Assembly (NCBI RefSeq): GCF_031846525.1
Contig: NZ_JAVRHM010000009.1
Location: forward strand, 62,001-126,000
DNA: 64,000 nt
Direction: 5' to 3'
Source: Autumnicola patrickiae
GTDB lineage: Bacteria; Bacteroidota; Bacteroidia; Flavobacteriales; Flavobacteriaceae
Program-made: the position numbers and the translations under genes
The notes under the pieces: generated by a model
Told to the model about the DNA's origin: nothing
What the model saw: the letters and a program-made list of their open reading frames with translations, nothing else
The model's database searches: none
Shown here: piece after piece, positions 28,539 through 37,200 of the stretch
Numbering within the stretch: the stretch's first letter is position 1
How the letters are laid out: every line of letters begins with the position of its first letter

Positions 28539-29585
28539 ATGCAAAAAAGTTCCGGTAGCGATCATGCTGAAGACCTTACTTTTCGAAAAAAAGTATGGAT
28601 TGTTGTTGGAATTTTAACTTTTACGGTTTTATTTATTTTATTGATAATTGAAGCTGCAAATGCTCTTTTACTAATCTTTGCAGGATCCCTTATTGCAATA
28701 TTCTTTACCGGCTTAAGTTCTCTTATAGAAAGAAACACCGGCTGGAAGAGGTGGCTGTGTAAAACCATTTCCATAATCTCAACCTTTATAATTATACTTT
28801 TGTTTTTCTGGCTGATAGGTGCAAAAATTCAATCTCAAATTTCTGTTCTTAGTGAGACTATACCTTCAACTTTCGACAATTTAAGAGATCAGCTTAATAA
28901 CAGTGAAGTAGGACAGGAAGTAATGGAAACGCTAACTTCAGAAGAGTCTATTAAAAAAGCAGAGGCTTTTGGAGGAAGGTTTTTCCAATCTACCTTTGGA
29001 GCTTTTGGTGATATTTATGTGGTATTATTTATAGGGATTTTCTTTACCGTTTCTCCAGATCTTTATGCAAAGGGTATTGTCACTCTTTTCCCTCCAAAAA
29101 AACATAAAAAAGCTCAAAATGTTTTAAGCCATCTTAAAAAACAGCTGCGAAACTGGCTTAAGGGAAAATTATTCTCCATGTTTGTAGTTTTTGCTTTTAC
29201 CGCAATAGGGCTCTCCATTCTTGGAATAGAATTATGGTTAGTACTTTCTCTCTTAGCCGGCCTTCTTAGTTTTATTCCCAATTTTGGACCTTTAATAGCT
29301 TTAATACCGGCAATTTTAATCGGTCTTCTGGATGGACCTAAAACCGCACTTATTATTTTAGGGATTTATGTACTGGTGCAATTCCTGGAAAGTAATTTTA
29401 TTACTCCCATGGTTCAAAAGAAAATGATAGAAATGCCTCCAGCCCTTATTCTTATCGCACAACTTTTTATGGGTGCTCTTACCGGGGGATGGGGTTTAAT
29501 TCTGGCTACTCCAATAACCGTTATAGTAATTGTTCTGGTTCAGGATTTATACTTAAAGGAGCGTGAGCAAAACCAGGAGGCATAG
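28539..29585 (+). CDS. AI-2E family (PerM/TqsA-like) transporter
   Basis: A 348-residue integral membrane protein. It has helices near the start (IVVGILTFTVLFILLIIEAA; LLLIFAGSLIAIFFTGL; TISIISTFIIILLFFWLI), a loop region about 90-150, and the family's C-terminal helix set with signature stretches VLSLLAGLLSFIPNFGPLIALIPAI and FLESNFITPMVQKKMIEMPPAL. Members export small molecules or act as Na+/H+ antiporters; calling this an autoinducer exporter would go beyond the evidence. It follows the CNNM gene closely and has no terminator directly after it; the first good hairpin is about 230 bases downstream. Confidence 0.92.
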   Translation: MQKSSGSDHAEDLTFRKKVWIVVGILTFTVLFILLIIEAANALLLIFAGSLIAIFFTGLSSLIERNTGWKRWLCKTISIISTFIIILLFFWLIGAKIQSQISVLSETIPSTFDNLRDQLNNSEVGQEVMETLTSEESIKKAEAFGGRFFQSTFGAFGDIYVVLFIGIFFTVSPDLYAKGIVTLFPPKKHKKAQNVLSHLKKQLRNWLKGKLFSMFVVFAFTAIGLSILGIELWLVLSLLAGLLSFIPNFGPLIALIPAILIGLLDGPKTALIILGIYVLVQFLESNFITPMVQKKMIEMPPALILIAQLFMGALTGGWGLILATPITVIVIVLVQDLYLKEREQNQEA

Positions 29586-29734
29586 TTTAGTGCATCAGGG
29601 TTTTCCAAATTAAATAATTCAGATTTTTTGAATTTTCCTTATATTAGCATCCGCTTTCTAAGTTTAGGACAGTAAAAGCGTAATAAGTAAATTATTTTCA
29701 AAAGGCTTAAGAAATTATGCTTTTTGAACTGAAT

Positions 29735-29848
29735 ATAAAGAGGTGTTGTTTATCCCAATTTATTGGGGTGAAGTGGTAGGATACTGATTCACTTCGGTAT
29801 ATGCCAATGAGAAGCTTTTTTCCATTAGGTTGGGAAGAGGCTTTTTTG
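29735..29848 (+). ncRNA. Candidate structured RNA ending in a terminator
   Basis: Three hairpins follow each other. H1: ATCCCAA pairs with TTGGGGT around TTTA (29752-29769). H2: GAAGTG (29770-29775) pairs with CACTTC (29790-29795) around a 14-base loop. H3: AAGCTTTTTTCC pairs with GGGAAGAGGCTT (29812-29842), 12 pairs including G-T, followed by T residues. The ATTGG of H1 can instead pair with CCAAT at 29804-29808, enclosing H2, so two folds compete. This could be a small RNA (a 6S-like RNA cannot be excluded) or only the 3' end of the permease transcript. Confidence 0.3.
29812..29848 (+). terminator. Rho-independent terminator
   Basis: A 12-pair stem (AAGCTTTTTTCC with GGGAAGAGGCTT, some G-T pairs), an eight-base loop ATTAGGTT and a run of T residues. 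It serves either the permease transcript or the candidate RNA directly upstream. Confidence 0.65.
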
Positions 29849-29913
29849 CATTTTAAACCTTTTCAAAACTATCTCTTCTTAAAATTTAGTATTTAAGCTT
29901 TCACAAGCTAAAG

Positions 29914-29944
29914 GTCGATAATTGCCATTTTTGGGCTGCCTCTT
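29914..29944 (-). repeat. Dispersed GGCAATTATCG element, copy 3 (near consensus)
   Basis: Read on the minus strand it is AAGAGGCAGCCCAAAAAT followed by GGCAATTATCGAC, one of the most complete copies. AAGAGGC about 105 bases upstream (29834-29840) is inverted relative to GCCTCTT at its end, giving a unit of about 110 bases like the better-formed one at 56504-56624. Confidence 0.6.
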
Positions 29945-30176
29945 ATTTTCTTCGGAATAGATCTTTACTGAAGAGATTTCAGCAGGAAAATTGCTGAAAA
30001 TCAAAGAGAATACATCCTTTTGAAGGCCAAAATGTTGTTGTTAAAGCTGAAAAATTTGTGAAAACGACCTTTCAGCAGCTAAAATTGGTTGTAAATGGTA
30101 TATTTAGAGGAGAAAATTAAATTTTAAGTACCAAAATGGGAGTAATTCATCTGGAGTATTTAATCGATAAAAAATA

Positions 30177-30669
30177 ATGAAGAAAATAAGCATTTTAAAG
30201 CATAGTCTTTTTTGCACAATCATCGCAATTTGCTTTTTTAGTACCGCTTTTGCACAAGATGAAGTAATAGACCTTTATGATGAAGCTCTTCCCGGCGCAC
30301 TTATTTCCGGAAACTATAAAGAGCAACCTGAAATTGACGCAGAAGGAAATGTAAAACGTATCAGAAAAGTTTCCAATCCCACCCTCAGCGTATTTTATCC
30401 CGAAAATAGCAATGGCACCGCAGTCCTTATCTTTCCCGGCGGGGGATATGGTCACCTCGCAGTTCAGGCTGAAGGTAGTAACGTTGCCAGCTGGTTTAAT
30501 AAAATAGGGGTAACGACCTTTGTTTTTTTATGAAAAAGGAGGCCACGGCTTTGGTTTGGGATATGAGGGCACAAAACAATTTTGGCCTTCGACACTGGAA
30601 AAATGGCTGCAGCAACATTCTTATCTGGAAGCTTCCAATAATTCTTCAAAAGATCTGAAAAAGCCATAA
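30177..30669 (+). pseudogene. Alpha/beta-hydrolase (esterase-like) with its middle deleted
   Basis: The first 118 codons are an intact N-terminus: signal peptide (LFCTIIAICFFSTAFAQD), then LSVFYPENSNGTAVLIFPGGGYGHLA, the oxyanion-region motif of exported esterases of the acetyl-xylan-esterase/DLH type, ending GVTTFVFL and a stop. One base out of frame, the sequence continues directly as YEKGGHGFGLGYEGT, QFWPSTLEKWLQQHSYLE and a stop at 30667-30669. GGHGF is the catalytic-His motif at the C-terminus of the same family. The roughly 150 residues normally between them, including the nucleophile Ser, are missing, and the joint lies in a run of seven T. This is a dead gene produced by an internal deletion plus a frame change. 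Confidence 0.85.
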
Positions 30670-31204
30670 AGATTCTGAAGGCCATCTGCTAAAATTAAAT
30701 CTCCTTATCATCTGGAAAACTGCAGCTCGAAAATTGGCAATTTTCGTACTAAGTTTTGAAAATGATATATCTGGATAGCCTGATATTCCTTCTCTTCCGG
30801 AATATATTTATCTCTTAAAATAATAATTATCAGCTTAATGCAATTGTAAGAATTTGAAACCTAATTTAATAGGAAGATTCTTCATATGACGTGGGAAAGT
30901 CAATTTGGCTAAATTCCAGGTTGTTCATCGAAAACTATATTTCCTTTCTGTCTATAGTATTATATTCGTTATAGGATTAATCTGTACCCTATCTTCAGTT
31001 ATTCCGGTTAGAAAATATTTCTAATTGAATGCCGTGTACGTCGTTTGTCCTAACTCCTCTTAAGGACATTTCGCGATATTTTCTCCCCTTTTAAAATTGA
31101 TAAGGTCTTTAGATGAATTGCTTTTTGTGAAGCATCAATAACAGCTATTTCTGAAGCAGTTTCATCTTCATTTTTTAAATCTATCTAATCTAAATACTTC
31201 AACT
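30670..31204. other. Gene-free stretch, probable decayed DNA
   Basis: 535 bases between the esterase pseudogene and the giant gene. It contains the palindrome CGAAAATTGGCAATTTTCG (30728-30746), which resembles the dispersed element core. A minus-strand open frame of about 41 codons near 31046-31170 (includes SEIAVIDASQKAIHLKTL) has no start codon and no family I recognise. No promoter for the giant gene could be picked with confidence. Confidence 0.5.
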
Positions 31205-34200
31205 ATGGAGCAAAATTACGAACGTCTCACATACTCCATTATTATCACCTTACTGATCATGTTTTTCCATTTTTATAATGTTAACGCACAGAGTTTTTCC
31301 CAAAAAGATCTGAACTTTAATGGAAAAGGAAACCTCAATAATGGTACTTCTCTCATGTTTGGGCCAGATGAGCGTCTATACGTAGCAGAATATACAGGTG
31401 AGATCAAAATCCTGTCCCTCGAGCGTACCGGCCCAGGGGATTATATGGTTACGGATGTAGAGATATTACAGCAAATCCAAAGTATTCCAAATTACAATGA
31501 TGATGGGACTTCTTTTTCTTCGGCTTATAGAGAGACAGTAGGTCTTACCGTTACAGGAACTTCAGAGCACCCGGTAATCTATGTGGCTTCCAGCGATTTT
31601 CGTATAGGTGGCGGTGGGGGAGGTGGAAGTGGCGATGTGGGGCTGGATACTAATTCCGGAATCATTACCCGCTTCAGTTGGAATGGTACAGGTTGGGATG
31701 TGGTGGATATCGTACGGGGTCTCCCCAGATCTGAAGAAAATCACGCTACTAACGGTATGGAATTCCGCACCATTAACGGTGAGGATTATCTAATTGTTGC
31801 GCAGGGAGGGCATACCAACGGCGGAAGTCCTTCGGTTAATTTCGCATTTACTACAGAATATGCTCTCTCTGCCGCTATTCTTTCGGTGAACCTTAGCATG
31901 CTGGAGAGTATGCCTGTTCGGGACGATAATGGCAGAAAATATATATACGATCTCCCCACGGTAGATGACCCTACCCGCCCAAATCTCAATGGAATTACAG
32001 ATCCCGATGATCCGGCTTATGATGGGATTGATATTAACGATCCTTTTGGTGGAAATGATGGGCTGAATCAGGCAAAAATTGTTGAAGGTGGACCTGTACA
32101 AATTTTTTCTCCCGGTTATCGTAATGCCTATGATCTGGTGATTACAGAAAGCGGTGCTGTTTATGTTACAGACAATGGTGCAAATGGAGGTTGGGGAGGT
32201 TTTCCCGTAAATGAAGGAACAGCGAATGTCAATAACGATTATGATCCTGCCGAACCTGGAAATACGTCTTTTAGTGATGGAGAAAAGATCAATAATAAGG
32301 ATCATTTAACGCTGGTAACGCAGGATATTCAAAATTATCAATTCGGAAGTTTTTATGGAGGCCACTGTACTCCAGTCCGTGCTAATCCTCATGGAGCAGG
32401 TTTATATACCAATCCTGCTGCTACCGGAACAACAGGCGCAGTGTTTCGTACCTTGAAATACCACCCAAATCCAACTTCAGCAGGTTATACTTCAGATCCT
32501 CATCTTGCTTTACCGGCCGACTGGCCTCCGGTTTTAAAAGCTAATCCTGTAGAGGGAGATAATCGCTCTCCTGGAGATCTCAATCCAGATGGAGAGAAGG
32601 ATGTCCTGGTCACCATCTGGGGAACAAATACTAATGGTATAGATGAGTATACTGCATCAAATTTTGATGGTTCCATGAAAGGCGACTTAATAGCGGGCGT
32701 TAATACCGGTGTGTTAAGACGGGTGGAGTTAAAAGCGGATGGAACTCTTGAAAAATTAACCCCATCCTTTGCCTCAGGAATAGGAGGGGATGCACTGGGA
32801 ATAACCTGTAATAGTGATGATGATCCTTTTCCCGGGACAATCTGGGTGGCGACTTTGGGAGGAAAACTGGTGGTTTTAGAACCACAGGATTTTATTAATT
32901 GTAAACTCTCTCCTGAAGATGATTATGATGCTTTGGCAGATAATGATTTTGATGGATATACCAATCAGGATGAGTTTGATAATGGTACAGATCCCTGTAA
33001 CGGAGCTTCCCAGCCGGGAGATTTTGATAAATCTTCAGGCGGATTAATGATTTCAGACTTAAATGATCCAGATGATGATAATGACGGAATTCCGGATAGA
33101 GATGATCCTTTTCAGCTGGGAGATCCCTTTAAAGAAGGCAGTGACGCCTTTGTACTTCCAGTAACAAACCAACTCTTTTCCAGTAATACTAATCTGAATG
33201 GTTATATGGGACTTGGTCTTACGGGATTAATGAACAACGGAGAACCAAACCCAAACTGGTTGAACTGGCTGGATCGCAGGGACGACCCTAACGATCCTAA
33301 CCCGAACGATATTCTTGGTGGTGCAATTGGGGCCATGACTATGCAAATGACTTCAGGGACGGCGCTTGGTAGTAATAATACACAGGAAAAGGCTTTCCAA
33401 TACGGGGTGCAGACAAATTTTACGACCGGCATCTTTACTGTGGCGGGTGGTTTATTCAATTTTAATGCACCGCTTCAATTGTATGGAAACTTTCATGCGC
33501 CAAATGGTGAGCTGGGAATCTTTATAGGTGATGGTTCTCAAAGTAACTACATCAAATTTGTTCTTACTCCCGGAGGAATAAAGGTGCAACAGGAGCTTAA
33601 TGACATTCCCGGTACCCCGATAAATTATGATATTGCTGTTGAGGAAAGGCCAGAATCGGGAGCTTCTTTATTTTTTATCATAGATCCCTCTACAGGTTTA
33701 ATCAGGCTGGAGTATTCCAAGGATTCGGACGTACGCCGTGAAGTTGGAAGTATTTATGCTGAAGGGGCTATTCTTGATGCCATTCAGCAAAAAGATATCG
33801 ATCTGGCAGTGGGGCTTATTGGCTCTTCAAATGCTGAAGGTGTGGAGGTTGAAGGAACCTGGGATTTCTTAAATGTTACAGTAGATAATCCTTATGTGGT
33901 AAAACAGATCCCCGATATGGAAGTTCATTTAAATAGGGAAGAGAGTAGTATTGACTTGAATAATTTTTTTAATGACAATTATGGTGTAGAGAATCTCACT
34001 TATTCTGTTCAGGGTAATACCAATTTAGAAGTTGCTACAGTAATTTCAGAGAATAATTTAGCTATTGGTCATCCGTCCATTCCTACGATAGCGGGTATAA
34101 TTATCCGTGCAACCGATGCTGAGGGAAATTTTACAGAGCAAACTTTTAAGGTGAAAGCTGTAGATCCAGATTCTGAGAAAAAGCCGGTACTTTACCGGGT

Positions 34201-37200
34201 AAATGCAGGTGGTCCGGTAATAACTTCCATAGATGCAGAGATGGATTGGAGTGGCGACACTTCTGTAAATCAATCTCCTTACCTGTCTCAACCCGGCGGT
34301 AACCGTACTATGATTTTTGGAATGACCGGATATGATCCGGGTGTGGATTTAGCCGCTACCCCTAAGACCATATTTAATACAGAAAGGTTTGATGACAAGG
34401 CGGGAGAACCAAACATGACCTATTCTTTTCCGGTAAATACAGCCGGGGTTTACAAGGTTAGACTCTATTGTGGAAATGGCTGGAGCGGAAGTTCTGACCC
34501 CGGACAGCGTGTTTATGATGTGAAAATTGAAGGAGTTATACCTTCAGATTTAAACAGATTGGATCTCTCTGCCAGGTTTGGTCACCAGGTTGGTGGGGTT
34601 GTTCCCTATGATGTTGTGGTGACTGACGGGGCTATAGATATATCTTTTATTCATCATGTGGAAAATCCGCTTTTAAATGGAATTGAAATTCTCAAAATGT
34701 CAGAAGGAAATCCAGTTATAGTCACAAAAGTAGACGACCAGATCAATCCTTCCGGAGAAGAATTGGAGAGTGGGCTTCAGGTTTTGGCTGATGGAGGCGA
34801 TGGAACTTTAAATTATGCTATGACAGGAGCACCACAAGGTTTAACTATGAATTCAGCTACTGGAAGAATCTCAGGAAATATTGATATTGATGCACATATA
34901 AACAGCCCCTATACAGTAATGGTGGTTATAGATGATGCAGATGAGGAGACGGACGATGCTGAAATTGTTAATTTTAAGTGGGTGGTAACTTCAGGAAAAC
35001 CGGAGATTGTCCAGGCAATACCAGATCTGCAACGAAATATTAATGCTCCGGCTGACGAACTGCTTTTAGATACTTTCTTTGATGATAATGGTGGTGTGGA
35101 GAACCTAAGCTATACAGTGGAGAAAAATACTAATACTGAAGTGAAGCCCATCATAAACGGCAATACCCTTACTATTAATTATCCTTCCTCAACTGCGGAA
35201 TCAGATATTACTATTCGGGCTACCGATCTTCATGGGAATTATGCGGAACAGATTTTCCAAATCAGGGTAATAGATGATTCAACAGGTATTCCTATTGAGG
35301 TGACTGCAATTGCTTCTCAGGAAAATCTTGTTAGAGATGAACTGGATGGTAGCTGCGGTGTCACAGCCACAGGCGGGGATGGACCGCTTGTCTATTCAAT
35401 GAGTGGCGCGCCAGAAGGTGTTGTTATAGACGCTGTCACAGGATCTATTTCCGGAACAATTGCTGCAGATGCTCATGATTATAGTCCTTACAACGTAACT
35501 ATTACAGTAGACGATAGTGATGCGGAAAGTTCTGATGCTGTGGAAATCAACTTTACCTGGACAATACTCTCAGGAGAACCTGTTATTGCTGAAGTGATGC
35601 CCGACCTGGAACGATATGTTAATGCTCCCGATGAAGCGATACTTCTTAATAAATATTTTGATGATAATGATGAAATTCTCACTTACACTTTACAAAATAC
35701 AAATCCGGAAATAGGTGCTGTTATTACGGACAATAAACTCGCTCTAAGTTATCCATCTTCCCCTGCAGTATCAGATATAATCATCCGTGCAACCGATTCT
35801 GATGGAAATTTTGTGGAGCAGACCTTTGGAGTAAATATTATCTACGATCCTGCAGGCGTTCCTATTGAAGTGACTCCAGTTGCTTCTCAGGAAAATCTGA
35901 TAGGAGATGAACTGGATGGCAGCTTTGGCGTTACAGCTACAGGTGGGGATGGAGCGCTGATCTATTCCATGAGTGGTGCGCCAGAAGGCTTGATTATAGA
36001 CGCTGCTACAGGAACTATTTCCGGAGTAATCGCTTCAGATGCTCATCAATACAGTCCTTATAACGTCCTTATCACGGTAGATGACAGTGATGATCAAATT
36101 TCTGATGCTGTGGAAACAAATTTCACCTGGACAATATTATCAGGAGAGCCTGTTATTGCTAAAATTATACAGGATATCGAACGATATATTGGTGCTCCAG
36201 ATGAAGAAATAGTGCTGGATGCCTATTTTGATGACAACGATGGAAAGGAAAACTTAATTTATACTGTCAAAGCTAATACCAATTCAAATTTTGGAGCAGT
36301 AACCTCAAATAATATTCTTTTTATTAGCTATCCTTCTTCTCCTGCAGTATCAGGAATAACCATTCGGGCTACAGATGCTAATGGAAATTATGTGGAGCAG
36401 ACTTTTGAAGTGAGGGTTAAGGAGGAGGAGATACCTCAGGAATACATTGTGCTTTATCGGGTAAATGCTGGTGGTCCTGCGGTCGCAGCTATAGACGGGG
36501 AAATGGATTGGGGTGCAGACACTGCCGGTGAAAATTCGCCATACCTTGTACAGCCCGGAGGTAACAAAGCACTCAATTTCGGAATGAAATCTTATCATCC
36601 AGATGTTGATCTTACTACCACTCCTACAGGTATATACAATTCAGAGCGATATGATGATAAATCCGGAGCGCCTAATATGACCTATTCTTTCCCTGTTTCC
36701 AAACCAGGATTTTACCAAGTGCGTTTGTACTTTGGCAATGGATGGAATGGTAGTTCCTCCCCGGGTCAACGTGTTTACGATGTAGAAGTCGAAGGTGTTA
36801 TACCTTCAGATTTAGATGATTTGGACCTCTCTGGCAGGTTCGGTCATCAGGTGGGTGGAATCGTAACGTACAATGCTGAGGTTTTAGACAGTGCTATAGA
36901 TATTTCATTTATACATAATGTGGAAAATCCGCTGATAAACGGAATAGAAATTCTGGGAGTTTCAGGAGGTAATCCGATTATAGTGGCAGACCTTGAGGAT
37001 CAAATTAATATTTCAGGGGAAGAACTGGACGGTAGTCTGGTAGTTTCTGCCAGTGGTGGTGAGGGTAATTTAAGATACTCAATGTCAGGAGCACCTTCAG
37101 GTTTAGTTATAGAACCAACCAACGGCCAGATAGGAGGAAGTATTGCTGCAGATGCTCATAAATACAGCCCCTACAACGTCATTATTACTGTAGATGATAG

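Larger units (their letters stand above)
29586..30176. other. Gene-free stretch with candidate RNA and repeat
   Basis: This 591-base gap holds a possible structured RNA with a terminator (29735-29848) and one copy of the dispersed element (29914-29944). A short open frame near 30010-30117 on the plus strand (ending VVNGIFRGEN) has no start codon and no match I recognise; it may be a gene fragment. Otherwise I see nothing coding. Confidence 0.6.

Noticed and set aside
31790..32305. 171-codon frame antisense to the propeller of the giant protein
   Set aside because: Ile/Arg-rich shadow of a real coding region.
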